This document shows, one piece after another, positions 27,417 through 36,122 of a stretch of 64,000 bases of DNA. The stretch is from Pseudomonas denitrificans (nom. rej.) (GTDB lineage Bacteria; Pseudomonadota; Gammaproteobacteria; Pseudomonadales; Pseudomonadaceae). The first letter of the stretch is position 1, and every line of letters starts with the position of its first letter. Position numbers and translations under genes: made by a program. The notes beneath the pieces were generated by a model. The model saw only the letters and a list, made by a program, of their open reading frames with translations, was not told the DNA's origin and searched no databases. Location of the stretch: positions 4,316,501-4,380,500 of the forward strand of contig NZ_CP043626.1 in the NCBI RefSeq assembly GCF_008807415.1, in the 5' to 3' direction.

Positions 27417-27882
27417 CTCGAGATGCTCCCTGTTGGTGGTTTTTTGTCCTGCCGGGGGAGACTAACGGAATCAGCAAGTCAATCGCCATAGCCGTTTCAC
27501 ATGTTTTTCACGAAAAATTGCACACCCGTTCAAGTTTCCGGACTGGAACCCGCTCTATTCCGGTAACTGTGCTATGTGGAGAACTGTTTCACCCGCCTGA
27601 CAGCCGGTAATCGTGGCAAAGCCACGAATGGCGCTGAACCGTTTCACCTTTCGCGACGAACGGTCGCAGTGAAAGGCTTTGCCGAGTTGCAGGTCGGCAG
27701 GAGGGAATCCTGAGCAAAGAGTCAAAATAAGGTCGATTCCCCGCAAATATCGAAAAAAGCAGTCCCATCGACCAGATCAATACCCCACATCAAGACCATT
27801 CACTTCTTTTCGTCACAATCTTCAGGGAAAATGGCTATCAGGCGGTCGGGACCCATTTTCCCCGGCGCCATTGGAGACTATC
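27417..27882. other. Long AT-richer intergenic region
   Basis: These 466 bases are less GC-rich than their surroundings and hold the lipoprotein promoter. A hairpin (CCTTTCGCGAC / GTCGCAGTGAAAGG) sits near 27647-27678, and GAACTGTTTCACC / GAACCGTTTCACC occurs twice about 50 nt apart (near 27580 and 27635). No protein gene is convincing and no known RNA family is recognised; an unannotated small RNA is possible. Confidence 0.35.
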
Positions 27883-28002
27883 GTGACCAGCTTTGCCGCT
27901 CTTGCTAACTTCTTCGCCGCCACCGCTTTCCTGACCGCGCCCGCGAAGGCCGACCCGGAACGCCGTGAGATCCGTGAGGCGAAAAAGAACCGCCGCAAGT
28001 AA
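27883..28002 (+). CDS. Possible 39-residue small protein
   Basis: A GTG-initiated frame of 39 codons has a good Shine-Dalgarno (GGAG, 6 nt upstream). The product has a hydrophobic N-terminal half (TSFAALANFFAATAFLTAPA) and a very basic C-terminal tail (RREIREAKKNRRK). This could be a small membrane-associated peptide. No family is recognised. It precedes the betT-like gene by 180 nt on the same strand. Conservation in other pseudomonads would decide whether it is real. Confidence 0.45.
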   Translation: MTSFAALANFFAATAFLTAPAKADPERREIREAKKNRRK

Positions 28003-28182
28003 AGCAGTACCCGCTCCGCTCGGCCCTCGACCAGGGCCGGCGGCGGGACCACCGGTCCCGCTGATTGGCCTTTCAGGGCTCAATCGTGTTTTCATTGAAT
28101 GCTTGTTCAAGGAAAATTTCGAGGGACCCCGCCCGTTTTGTCCGTTGCACAATCCTCCCCGTCCGTAACGCCCTCCCCCGCC

Positions 28183-30147
28183 ATGCGCATGAACCCACCG
28201 GTCTTCTACGGTGCGGCCGCGCTGATCCTCATCTTCGCCCTCACCGTCATCGCCCAGCCACAACGGGCCGGTGAATGGCTGCTCGCCGCGCAGTCCTGGG
28301 CCGCCGACAGCGTCGGCTGGTACTACCTGCTGGCGATGACGCTGTACCTGATCTTCGTGGTGGTCACCGCGCTTTCCGGCTACGGAAAGATCAAGCTCGG
28401 TGCCGACCACGACGAGCCGGAATTCAGCTACCTGTCCTGGGCCGGCATGCTGTTCGCCGCCGGCATCAGCATCACCCTGTTCTTCTTCTGCGTGTCCGAG
28501 CCGCTGACCCACTTCGCCCAGCCGCCCCAGGGCGAGGCCGGCACGCCCGAAGCGGCGCGCCAGGCCATGCAGCTGCTGTTCCTGCACTGGGGCCTGCACG
28601 GCTGGGGCGTGTTCGCCCTGGTAGCGATGGCGCTGGCCTACTTCGCCTACCGTCACAACCTGCCGCTGGCGCTGCGTTCCGCGCTCTACCCGCTGATCGG
28701 CAAGCGCATCAATGGCCCCATCGGCTACACCGTGGATTGCTTCGGCATCATCGCCACGGTATTCGGTCTGGGTGCGGACATGGGCTTCGGCGTGCTGCAG
28801 CTCAACGCCGGCCTCGACTTCCTGTTCGGCATCGCCCACAGCCATCCGGTGCAGATGACGCTGATCGCGCTGATGATGGGCGCGGCCATCCTGGTCGCCG
28901 TATCGGGTGTCGACAAGGGCATCCGCCTGCTGTCGGACATCAACATGCTGCTGGCCTGCGCGCTGCTGCTCTTCGTGCTGTTCGCCGGCCCCACCCAGCA
29001 CCTGCTCAACACCCTGGTGCAGAACATCGGCGACTACCTCGGCGCCCTGCCGACCAAGAGCTTCGACCTCTACGCCTACGGCAAGGATGGCAGCGACTGG
29101 CTGGGTGGCTGGACGGTGTTCTACTGGGCCTGGTGGATCGCCTGGGCGCCCTTCGTCGGCCTGTTCATCGCGCGCATCTCGCGTGGGCGGACGATTCGCG
29201 AGTTCGTCTTCGGCGTGCTGTTCATTCCGCTGGGCTTCACCCTGGCATGGATGTCGATCTTCGGCAACAGCGCCCTGGACCAGGTGCTCAACCATGGCTT
29301 CAGCGAGCTGGGCCGCGTTGCCATCAGCGATCCGTCCATGGCGCTCTACCAGATGCTGCAGAATTATCCGGCCAGCCGCGTGGTGATCGCGGTGACGGTG
29401 CTGGTCAGCTTCGTCTTCTTCGTCACCTCGGCGGACTCCGGCACCGTGGTGCTCTCCACCCTCTCCGCCCACGGCGGCAGCGCCGACGACGACGGCCCGA
29501 AGTGGCTGCGGGTGTTCTGGGGCGTAGCCACCGCGCTGGTGACCGGCGGCCTGCTGTTCGCCGGCAGCATCGATGCGCTCAAGTCAGCGGTGGTGCTGAC
29601 TTCGCTGCCCTTCTCGCTGATCCTGCTGCTGATGATGTGGGGCCTGCACAAGGCGTTCTACCTGGAGTCCCAGCGTCAGCGCGCGCGCACCCACTCGCTG
29701 GCGCCGCCGCCCTCGGCCAAACCCGGCGGCTGGAAGCGGCGCATTTCCCAGGCGGTGCACTTCCCTACCCGCGACGAGGTGTACCGCTACATGGTCGACG
29801 TGGTCAGCCCGGCGATCGCCGAAGTTTCCGAAGTGTTCCGCGAGAAGGGCCTGCAGGTCGATTCCGACCTGGACCTGAGCAACCTGGAAATCGGCCTGGA
29901 GATCGGCCACGGCGCGCAGCATCCGTTCCTCTACCAGGTCTCGATGCGCGGCTACTTCACCCCGTCCTTCGCCCGCGCCGGCATGGGCGGCCTGCACCTG
30001 AAGAACCGCCGCTACTTCCGCGCCGAAGTGCACCTTTCCGAAGGCAGCCAGGACTACGACCTGATGGGCTACAGCAAGGAGCAGATCATCAACGACATGC
30101 TCGACCAGTACGAGCGGCACCTGCAGTTCCTGCACCTGGTGCGCTGA
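28183..30147 (+). CDS. betT: BCCT-family choline/betaine transporter, BetT-like
   Basis: A 654-residue transporter with about twelve membrane helices and a long cytoplasmic C-terminal domain. The BCCT signature WTVFYWAWWIAWAPFVGLFI precedes ARISRGRTIREF, and the glycine-rich helix is FGLGADMGFGVLQLNAG. The extended C-terminus (about residues 510-654) is typical of BetT proteins with osmotic regulation. It imports choline or betaines in symport. ATG codons at 28183 and 28189 are both possible; the first is given. No bet catabolic genes adjoin. Confidence 0.9.
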   Translation: MRMNPPVFYGAAALILIFALTVIAQPQRAGEWLLAAQSWAADSVGWYYLLAMTLYLIFVVVTALSGYGKIKLGADHDEPEFSYLSWAGMLFAAGISITLFFFCVSEPLTHFAQPPQGEAGTPEAARQAMQLLFLHWGLHGWGVFALVAMALAYFAYRHNLPLALRSALYPLIGKRINGPIGYTVDCFGIIATVFGLGADMGFGVLQLNAGLDFLFGIAHSHPVQMTLIALMMGAAILVAVSGVDKGIRLLSDINMLLACALLLFVLFAGPTQHLLNTLVQNIGDYLGALPTKSFDLYAYGKDGSDWLGGWTVFYWAWWIAWAPFVGLFIARISRGRTIREFVFGVLFIPLGFTLAWMSIFGNSALDQVLNHGFSELGRVAISDPSMALYQMLQNYPASRVVIAVTVLVSFVFFVTSADSGTVVLSTLSAHGGSADDDGPKWLRVFWGVATALVTGGLLFAGSIDALKSAVVLTSLPFSLILLLMMWGLHKAFYLESQRQRARTHSLAPPPSAKPGGWKRRISQAVHFPTRDEVYRYMVDVVSPAIAEVSEVFREKGLQVDSDLDLSNLEIGLEIGHGAQHPFLYQVSMRGYFTPSFARAGMGGLHLKNRRYFRAEVHLSEGSQDYDLMGYSKEQIINDMLDQYERHLQFLHLVR

Positions 30148-30207
30148 ACTCGGAGCCCCTTGTACGAGCAACTGTCTTTCCCTGGTAGTTCGGTGTTTGT
30201 GCTTTCC

Positions 30208-30336
30208 CCCTCACCCCAGCCCTCTCCCTCAGGGAGAGGGAGCAAATCGTGCCGGCTGACGCTGTGGTTTCATCCGGCACCGAACGGTCCCCTCTCCCTC
30301 TGAGCGGGGCGCGCAGCCAGGGTTAGGGTGAGGGCC
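30208..30336 (-). repeat. Dispersed palindromic element, copy A (CCCTCTCCC family)
   Basis: Contains hairpin CCCTCTCCCTCAGGGAGAGGG (30220-30240) and a unique core. Its reverse complement (ACCGTTCGGTGCCGGATGAA, then GCGTCAGCC) matches the core of the element at 35978-36098. The two copies are therefore the same repeat in opposite orientations, flanked by related CCCTCTCCC arms. Intergenic between betT and vapC. Confidence 0.8.
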
Positions 30337-30364
30337 GATCCGCGCACAGATCTATCCGGTAGCG

Positions 30365-30409
30365 GGCCATGCCCGCGATCGCGCCCATGGGGCGCTCCTA
30401 CAGGGGGCT
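30365..30409. repeat. REP-like element (GCGGGCATGGCCCGCTCCTACAG family)
   Basis: It reads GGGCCATGCCCGCGATCGCG then GGGCGCTCCTACAGG. It shares its GGGCATGGCCCGCTCCTACA-type core with the copies at 39972-40013 and 52203-52254. Located just past the vapC stop. Confidence 0.7.
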
Positions 30410-30411
30410 CG

Positions 30412-30777
30412 TTACAACTGATAAGGCAACCGCACTCCCGGCTCACGCTCGTCGAAATCCTTCACGTTGCGCGTCACCAGCAGCCGGCCTTCAACTTCCG
30501 CCGAGGCCTTGATGACCGCGTCCGGCAGCTTCACCCGCAGACGCTGGCGCACCTCCACCGCCCGCTGGGCGATGCGCTCGTCCAGCGCCAGCAGCGTGAA
30601 GCTGGAGAGAAAGGCGCGGGTTGCCGCTTCGGTCTGCGGCGTGGCGCCGATCAGTACTTCCATCCAGGTGATGATGCTGATGGCGCGGTCGCTGTAGAGC
30701 GCCAGCTCATCGCGGGCCTGCACATGGCCGTTGAGATAGTCGATAAGGATGTTGGTGTCGAACAGGACCTTCACCAT
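30412..30777 (-). CDS. vapC: VapC-type PIN-domain toxin ribonuclease
   Basis: A 121-residue PIN domain. The acidic active-site residues are in VLFDTNILIDYL, WMEVLIG, LPDAVIKASA and TRNVKDFD. PIN toxins cleave RNA (often initiator tRNA) in the cytosol when the antitoxin is lost. The start at 30777 overlaps the end of the upstream antitoxin gene by 7 nt, the usual coupling. Target RNA unknown. Confidence 0.92.
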   Translation of the reverse strand: MVKVLFDTNILIDYLNGHVQARDELALYSDRAISIITWMEVLIGATPQTEAATRAFLSSFTLLALDERIAQRAVEVRQRLRVKLPDAVIKASAEVEGRLLVTRNVKDFDEREPGVRLPYQL

Positions 30778-30986
30778 TCCTCGCGCACCTTCTCCTGATA
30801 CGCCAGGCCGTCCACCTGATTCTCCTGCCACAGGCCGAAAGCCGCGTCAGCGTCCGCCTGCGCGTGGTTGACCAGGTACTCGGCGATGGCCTCGCGAATG
30901 ACCGAGGCACGGGATTGCTGCTGGCGTTCGCTGATGTCATTCAGGCGTTCCAGGTATTCAACGGGGATATCCACCAGGGTGCGCAT
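30771..30986 (-). CDS. vapB: Ribbon-helix-helix antitoxin (CopG-like) of VapC
   Basis: A 71-residue protein with an N-terminal RHH fold (MRTLVDIPVEYLERLNDI, then SRASVIREAIAEYLV) and an acidic C-terminal tail (LWQENQVDGLAYQEKVREEW) that would wrap around the PIN toxin. RHH antitoxins bind the operon promoter; an inverted repeat lies just upstream. Coding overlap with the toxin supports a type II module. Confidence 0.9.
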   Translation of the reverse strand: MRTLVDIPVEYLERLNDISERQQQSRASVIREAIAEYLVNHAQADADAAFGLWQENQVDGLAYQEKVREEW

Positions 30987-31002
30987 GAGAGCCTCCGAAA
31001 TC

Positions 31003-31023
31003 TGATATCGGCATCATATATCA
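31003..31023. promoter_or_regulatory. Candidate VapB operator
   Basis: The inverted repeat TGATAT-N9-ATATCA lies 17 bp upstream of the antitoxin start, in an AT-rich patch that should hold the -10 region. This is where an RHH antitoxin would autoregulate. Confidence 0.55.
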
Positions 31024-31076
31024 TCCAACCAAACGAGATGCCGTCCGGCGACGAACAAGCGAAAGCTCCGACAACG

Positions 31077-31102
31077 AAAAAGGCGCCCGCAGGCGCCTTT
31101 TT
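31077..31102 (-). terminator. Rho-independent terminator of the OPT transporter gene
   Basis: Stem AAAAAGGCGCC / GGCGCCTTTTT with a 4-nt loop, 17 nt beyond the OPT gene stop. Symmetric A and T tracts make it potentially bidirectional. Confidence 0.85.
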
Positions 31103-31119
31103 CGCATCATGGCGAAGGA

Positions 31120-33159
31120 TCAGCCGCGGGTGCCGGTCAACACCTTGCGGTAGAACAGCACGCAGATCGCCACGAACACCACCAGGCCCAGCCACTGCGC
31201 AGTGTCCTCGAAGCCGTCGCCGACCAGCGCCAGCGGCGTGGCGGAACCGGTGGTGCCGATGATGGCGGCGAGCAGGATGCCCATCAGGCTCTCGCCGACG
31301 ATCAGGCCCGAAGCCAGCAGTACACCCCGGCGCTTGGGCTCGTCGGAGAACTTTTCCACATCCTTGCCGGCGGCTACCGCGCGCTTGGCCAGGGCAGTTT
31401 CCAGCAACCAGCCGATCACGGCGCCGACCACCAGGGTCATGCCGATGGTCGGCGGCAGGTAGATGCCCAGGCCGACGGCGAGCACCGGCAGGCTGGCCTT
31501 GCCGGTGCGGCGCAACAGCACGTCCACCAGGATCAGCGCGATGCCCAGCGCCACGCCGATGAGGATCATGTTCCAGTTCAGCGCATTGTGGAAAATCCCG
31601 CTGGCAATCGCCGTCATCAGCGTCGCCTGCGGCGCGGCCAGCGCGGCGTTCGGGTCCATGCCCTCGCGCGGCAGGGCGCCGGTGAAGCCGTAGGCGTTGA
31701 ACAGCAGCTCCAGCACCGGCGGGATCACCAGGGCGCCGACCAGACAGCCGACGATCAGCGCCACCTGCTGGCGCCACGGGGTCGCGCCGACCAGGTAACC
31801 GGTCTTCAGGTCCTGCAGGTTGTCGTTGGAAATCGCCGCGATGGCGATCACCACCGAGGTGGTGAACAGCGCCAGGGCGATGGCCAGCTTGCCGCCCTGC
31901 TGGTCGAGGAAGCCGGTTTCCAGCGAGCCAACGCCGAGGATCAGCAACGACACCAGGATCACCGCGATGATGCCGATACCGGAGATCGGGCTGCTCGACG
32001 AGCCCACCAGGCCGGCCATGTAGCCGCAGGCAGCGGCAATCAGGAAGCCGAAGAAGAAGGCGAAGATCACGCAGACCGCCACCAGGCCCCAGAAGCCGAA
32101 GCCGTGCAGGTCCGGCGCGGCCTCGCCGAGGAAGTAGGAGAACACCACGAACAGCGCCAGCAACAGCACACCGGCGATGGTAACGATCCACTTCGCCGAC
32201 AGGTCCTGCTCGGTGCGCAGGTCGCTCACCTCACCACGCCCGCGCACGGCACTGAGCGACGACCAGACGCCCTGCACCATGGGCTTGAACAGCGTGGCCA
32301 GGGTCCACAGCGCGGCAATACCGATGGTGCCGGCGCCGAGGAAGCGCACCTGGCTGCTCCACAGTTTGGTGGCCAGCTCCGGCAGGCTCTGCCCGGCGGC
32401 CAGCACGCTGTTCACCGAGAGCAGCGGCACGGCCACACCCCAGGCGATGACCACGCCGATCAGGATGGCGATACCAGCGGTAATGCCCATCAGGTAGCCG
32501 GCGCCCACCAGCGCCAGGGAGAAGCCGGTGGACAGGCGGAACGCCGCCTGCCCGGCGGTGAGCCAGAAACTGAAGCCTTCGGCGAGCACCTTGAAACCAC
32601 TGCTGAGCAGGCTGAACGCGGCAGCGACCACGCCACCGGCGAGGATGTCACGCAGGCCCGGGCCACCGGCTTTCGCGGGCTTGCCAGCCTTTTCCTCTTC
32701 CTCGTCCTGGCTGCCGACGCGCAGGATCTCCGCCGCCGCCACGCCCTCGGGGTACGGCAGGTTGCTCTGCACCACCATCACCCGACGCAGCGGGATGGTG
32801 TAGAGCACGCCGAGGATGCCGCCGATGGAGCAGATGGCGGCGGTCTGCCAGAACGGGAAGCCGCTCCAGTAGCCGATCATCAAGAGGCCGGGAAGTATGA
32901 AGATGATCGAGGACAGGGTGCCGGCCGCCGAGGCCTGGGTCTGCACCATGTTGTTCTCGAGAATGTTGGAGCCGGAGAAGTAGCGCAGCACGGCCATGGA
33001 AATGACCGCCGCGGGGATCGACGAGGCGAAGGTCAGGCCGACCTTGAGGCCGAGGTACACATTGGAAGCGGTGAACACCACGGTAATCAGCGCGCCGAGG
33101 ATCAGGCCTCGAACCGTCAGCTCGGCGAGGTTGGACTCGTCCGGAATCCTTTCTTGCAT
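31120..33159 (-). CDS. OPT-family oligopeptide/metal-chelate transporter
   Basis: About 679 residues and roughly 16 membrane segments. OPT family blocks are visible near the N-terminus (NVYLGLKVGLTFASSIPAAV), NMVQTQASAAG and PYPEGVAAAEILR. Bacterial OPT proteins import oligopeptides or metal-peptide chelates by proton symport. The start is uncertain: MQERIPDESN (33159) is chosen, but an in-frame ATG at 33177 (MYETAY) is possible, and neither has a strong Shine-Dalgarno. It stands alone with its own terminator. Confidence 0.88.
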   Translation of the reverse strand: MQERIPDESNLAELTVRGLILGALITVVFTASNVYLGLKVGLTFASSIPAAVISMAVLRYFSGSNILENNMVQTQASAAGTLSSIIFILPGLLMIGYWSGFPFWQTAAICSIGGILGVLYTIPLRRVMVVQSNLPYPEGVAAAEILRVGSQDEEEEKAGKPAKAGGPGLRDILAGGVVAAAFSLLSSGFKVLAEGFSFWLTAGQAAFRLSTGFSLALVGAGYLMGITAGIAILIGVVIAWGVAVPLLSVNSVLAAGQSLPELATKLWSSQVRFLGAGTIGIAALWTLATLFKPMVQGVWSSLSAVRGRGEVSDLRTEQDLSAKWIVTIAGVLLLALFVVFSYFLGEAAPDLHGFGFWGLVAVCVIFAFFFGFLIAAACGYMAGLVGSSSSPISGIGIIAVILVSLLILGVGSLETGFLDQQGGKLAIALALFTTSVVIAIAAISNDNLQDLKTGYLVGATPWRQQVALIVGCLVGALVIPPVLELLFNAYGFTGALPREGMDPNAALAAPQATLMTAIASGIFHNALNWNMILIGVALGIALILVDVLLRRTGKASLPVLAVGLGIYLPPTIGMTLVVGAVIGWLLETALAKRAVAAGKDVEKFSDEPKRRGVLLASGLIVGESLMGILLAAIIGTTGSATPLALVGDGFEDTAQWLGLVVFVAICVLFYRKVLTGTRG

Positions 33160-33310
33160 GTAGGCAGTCTCATACATAAACACGACCGCCAAAGCGTAGG
33201 ACAGTGCGCCATCCACCGCGACCCAGAATGGCGACGAATGCGGTCTGCGGTGCGGCTTTGTTGCCGCAAGTCACGGGGATCGTAGGAGATTCCGAGCCGA
33301 CACCGAGCCC

Positions 33311-33381
33311 GTAGGGCGCATAACGCCTACAGCGTTATCCGCCATTGCGGCGGATAACCCGTTCCGGGTTATTCGCCCTAC
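33311..33381 (+). repeat. 71-bp dispersed palindromic repeat, copy 1
   Basis: Starts GTAGGGCGCATAACGCC, ends GGGTTATTCGCCCTAC. It has nested stems: GTAGGGCG/CGCCCTAC outside, ATAACGCC..GCGTTAT and ATAACCCG..CGGGTTAT inside. Same length as copies at 42970 and 52109. Lies between the OPT gene and tauD. Confidence 0.92.
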
Positions 33382-33395
33382 CGGAACAAAGTCCG

Positions 33396-34232
33396 TCAGA
33401 ACGGCTTGTCGCCGAGAATCGTCGCGCGGTGCATCACCCGGCGCTGCGGGCGGTAGTCGTCCACCGCGTAATGCTGGGTCACGCGGTTGTCCCAGAAGGC
33501 CACGTCGTTCTCCTTCCAGCGCCAGCGAACGGTGAACTCCGGGCGGGCGAAGTGGGCGAACAGCAGGTCGAGAATGGCGCGGCTTTCCGCCGGCTCCAGC
33601 TCGTTGATGCGGGTGGTGAAGCCATCGCTGACGAACAGCGCCTTGCGCCCGGTGACCGGATGCGTGCGGATCACCGGGTGGCTGCGCGGTGGGTTCTTCT
33701 TGCGCGCTTCTTCCAGGCGAGCCAGGTCCGCGTCGGTGGCGCCGAAGCGCTCCCGGGGGAAGGACTTGCTGATGTCATGAGTCGCGGTGAGGCCGTCGAG
33801 CAACTGCTGAAGCGGCTTGGACAGCGCTTCGAACGCCGCGATGCCGCTGGCCCACAGGGTGTCGCCACCGTAGGGCGGCAGCTGCTTGGCGGCCAGTACG
33901 GCGCCCAGCGCCGGAGTCTCCAGGAAGGTCACGTCGGTGTGCCAGATGGCGTTGTCGCGCACGTCGGTGACGGCGGTGTCGAGGACGATGACTTCGCGCT
34001 GTTCGGGCGAGCTGGGGTAGATCGGGTGGATGTGCAGGTCGCCGAAGCGCGCGGCGAAGTTCGCCTGCTGGGTCGGCGTCAGCGGCTGGTCGCGGAAGAA
34101 CAGCACGTGATGATCGAGCAGGGCCTGCTCGAGCTGGCGCTGCGCCGCGTCCCCCAGCGGGTCGGCCAGGCGTACGCCGGAAACGATGGCGCCCAGGGCC
34201 GGGCTGATGGGTTCGATACTCAGGGTGGTCAT
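33396..34232 (-). CDS. tauD: Taurine/alpha-ketoglutarate dioxygenase TauD
   Basis: A 278-residue non-heme Fe(II) dioxygenase. The HxD iron ligands are H98 and D100 (IWHTDVTF) and the distal His is H254 (HYAVDDYRP); R265/R269 in the following block would hold 2-oxoglutarate. It converts taurine to sulfite and aminoacetaldehyde, releasing sulfur for assimilation. Last gene of the tauABCD operon. Related sulfonate or sulfate-ester dioxygenases share the fold, but the operon context supports taurine. Confidence 0.93.
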   Translation of the reverse strand: MTTLSIEPISPALGAIVSGVRLADPLGDAAQRQLEQALLDHHVLFFRDQPLTPTQQANFAARFGDLHIHPIYPSSPEQREVIVLDTAVTDVRDNAIWHTDVTFLETPALGAVLAAKQLPPYGGDTLWASGIAAFEALSKPLQQLLDGLTATHDISKSFPRERFGATDADLARLEEARKKNPPRSHPVIRTHPVTGRKALFVSDGFTTRINELEPAESRAILDLLFAHFARPEFTVRWRWKENDVAFWDNRVTQHYAVDDYRPQRRVMHRATILGDKPF

Positions 34233-34317
34233 GTTCGTGTTCTCTCGTGAGGTTCACGGGAAGAGCCACGCTCTCCCCTGCCCCTCGCCGGCATGGCGAG
34301 GGTGTCGAATCGGTTTG

Positions 34318-35136
34318 TTATTCCCAGGAAGCGAAGCGCTTCTGCAGCCAGCGCAGGCCCAGTTCGAAGCTCAGCGCGATGGCAGCGATCAGCAGGATTC
34401 CCAGCACCACCACATCGGTGGCGAGGAACTGCGCGGCGGACTGCACCATGAAGCCCAGGCCGCGATTGGCAGCGATCAGCTCGGCGGCGACCAGGGTCGA
34501 CCAGCCCACGCCCAGGGCGATGCGCAGGCCGGTGAGGACATCCGGCAGCGCGCTGGGCAGGATCACGTGGCGCACCACCTGCAGGCGGCTGGCGCCCAGG
34601 CAGCGCACGGCCTGGATGCGCGACTTGTCCACGCGGCGCACGCCAGCGGCGGTGGCGATCAGCAACGGTGCGAACAGCGCGAGGTAGATCAGCAGCACCT
34701 TGGACAGCTCGCCGATGCCGAACCAGATGACGATCAGCGGCAGGTAGGCCAGCGGCGGCACCGGGCGGTAGAACTCCACCAGCGGATCGAACGCCGCGCC
34801 CACCAGCGGGTTGAGGCCCATCAGGATGCCCAGTGGAATGGCCGTCAGCACCGCCGCGCCCAGCGCCAGCAGTACGCGCAGCAGGCTGGTGCCGATGTGC
34901 TGCCACAGCGACGCATCGACGTAGCCCTCGGCGAGCAGGCGCTGGAAGGCTTCCACCAGTTGCTCCGGCGCAGGCAGGAACAGCGTGTCGACCCAGCCCA
35001 GATGCGTGGCCAGCCACCAGAGCACGAAGATCGAACCGATGCTGCCGGCGGCGGCCCAGCGGCGGTAGTCGCGCGGCACACTGCGGCCATTAGGCACGGC
35101 GGCGGGGAGTTTGCCAGCGAGGGTATCAGTGGGCAT
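34318..35136 (-). CDS. tauC: Taurine ABC transporter permease TauC
   Basis: A 272-residue permease with six membrane helices. The EAA loop reads CLGASRLQVVRHVILPSALP. The start at 35136 (MPTDTLAG) is preferred over an upstream in-frame codon because a GGAGG box lies 6-10 nt upstream. It overlaps the tauB stop by 11 nt, indicating coupled translation. It forms the membrane channel with TauA and TauB. Confidence 0.93.
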   Translation of the reverse strand: MPTDTLAGKLPAAVPNGRSVPRDYRRWAAAGSIGSIFVLWWLATHLGWVDTLFLPAPEQLVEAFQRLLAEGYVDASLWQHIGTSLLRVLLALGAAVLTAIPLGILMGLNPLVGAAFDPLVEFYRPVPPLAYLPLIVIWFGIGELSKVLLIYLALFAPLLIATAAGVRRVDKSRIQAVRCLGASRLQVVRHVILPSALPDVLTGLRIALGVGWSTLVAAELIAANRGLGFMVQSAAQFLATDVVVLGILLIAAIALSFELGLRWLQKRFASWE

Positions 35137-35929
35137 GTTCGGCCTCCGGTTCCTCAAGCGTCTCTTCCAAAAAAAGATCCAGAAGGAGTTGGCGCAAGCG
35201 CGCGAATTCCGGGTCGGACTTGATCGAGCGCACCGCCTCGCCAGCGGCGTAGCGGCGGGCGAAGTCCAGCGACAAGCGCTTGACGATGCGCGCCGGCGGG
35301 CCGTCCATCACCACCAGGTCGGTGGCGAGGAACAGCGCTTCGTCGACGCTGTGGGTTATCAGGAACAGGCCCTTGCCGGTCTTGCGCCACAGGTCGAGGG
35401 TCAGCACCTGCATGCGCTCGCGGGTCAGTGCGTCGAGGGCGCCGAAGGGTTCGTCGAGCAGCAGGAAATCCGGCTCCACCGCCAGCGCGCGGGCCAGCCC
35501 CAGGCGCTGCCGCTGGCCACCGGAAAGCTGCGAGATGCGGTAGTCCGCGTGCTCGCCCAGGCCCACCAGCTTGAGGACTTCATGGGCGCGGGCGTTGCGC
35601 TCGGCAGCGCCAACGCCACGGATACGCAGACCCAGCGCAACATTATCCAGCGCGCTCAGCCAGGGCATCAGCGCGTCGTCCTGGAACACCACGCCGCGCT
35701 CGCCGCCGGGGCCGCTGAGGGTACGGCCGTCGATCTGCACGCGGCCGCTGTCCGGCGCCTGGAAGCCCGCCAGCACGTTGAGCAGGCTGGACTTGCCGCA
35801 GCCGGACGGGCCGAGCACCACCAGGGATTCGCCCTTGGCCAGGCTGAGAGTGAGGTCCTGCAGCACGACGCGCTCGCGCCCGCGCTGCTGGAAAGTGAGG
35901 CTGACTGCCTCGGCCGTCAGACGGCTCAT
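35126..35929 (-). CDS. tauB: Taurine ABC transporter ATPase TauB
   Basis: A 267-residue ATPase: Walker A LGPSGCGKSSLLN, Q-loop VFQDDALMPWL, signature LSGGQRQRLGLARALA, Walker B DFLLLDEPFGALD, then the H-loop LITHSVDEALFLA. It energises taurine import. The start MSRLTAEAVS at 35929 follows a long intergenic repeat separating it from tauA. Confidence 0.95.
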   Translation of the reverse strand: MSRLTAEAVSLTFQQRGRERVVLQDLTLSLAKGESLVVLGPSGCGKSSLLNVLAGFQAPDSGRVQIDGRTLSGPGGERGVVFQDDALMPWLSALDNVALGLRIRGVGAAERNARAHEVLKLVGLGEHADYRISQLSGGQRQRLGLARALAVEPDFLLLDEPFGALDALTRERMQVLTLDLWRKTGKGLFLITHSVDEALFLATDLVVMDGPPARIVKRLSLDFARRYAAGEAVRSIKSDPEFARLRQLLLDLFLEETLEEPEAEHAH

Positions 35930-35977
35930 GTTCTGCCCTCCGTAGGGTGAGAAAGGGATGTTTCGGTGCGGTGTCTG

Positions 35978-36098
35978 CCCTCTCCCTAACCCTCTCCCTG
36001 AAGGGAGAGGGGACCGTTCGGTGCGGGTTGAAACCTCGGCGTCAGCCTGCACGGACAGCTCCCTCTCCCTTCAGGGAGAGGGCGGGGGAGAGGGTTCC
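35978..36098 (+). repeat. Dispersed palindromic element, copy B, inside the tau operon
   Basis: Two strong hairpins, CCCTCTCCCTGAAGGGAGAGGG (35990-36011) and CCCTCTCCCTTCAGGGAGAGGG (36061-36082), flank a core (ACCGTTCGGTGCGGGTTGAA, then GCGTCAGCC) shared with copy A at 30208-30336. It sits between tauA and tauB, so tauBCD transcripts must read through it. This could lower downstream expression relative to the binding protein. Confidence 0.8.
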
Positions 36099-36122
36099 CC
36101 CGCGAATGGAGTTGCAAGCTGA

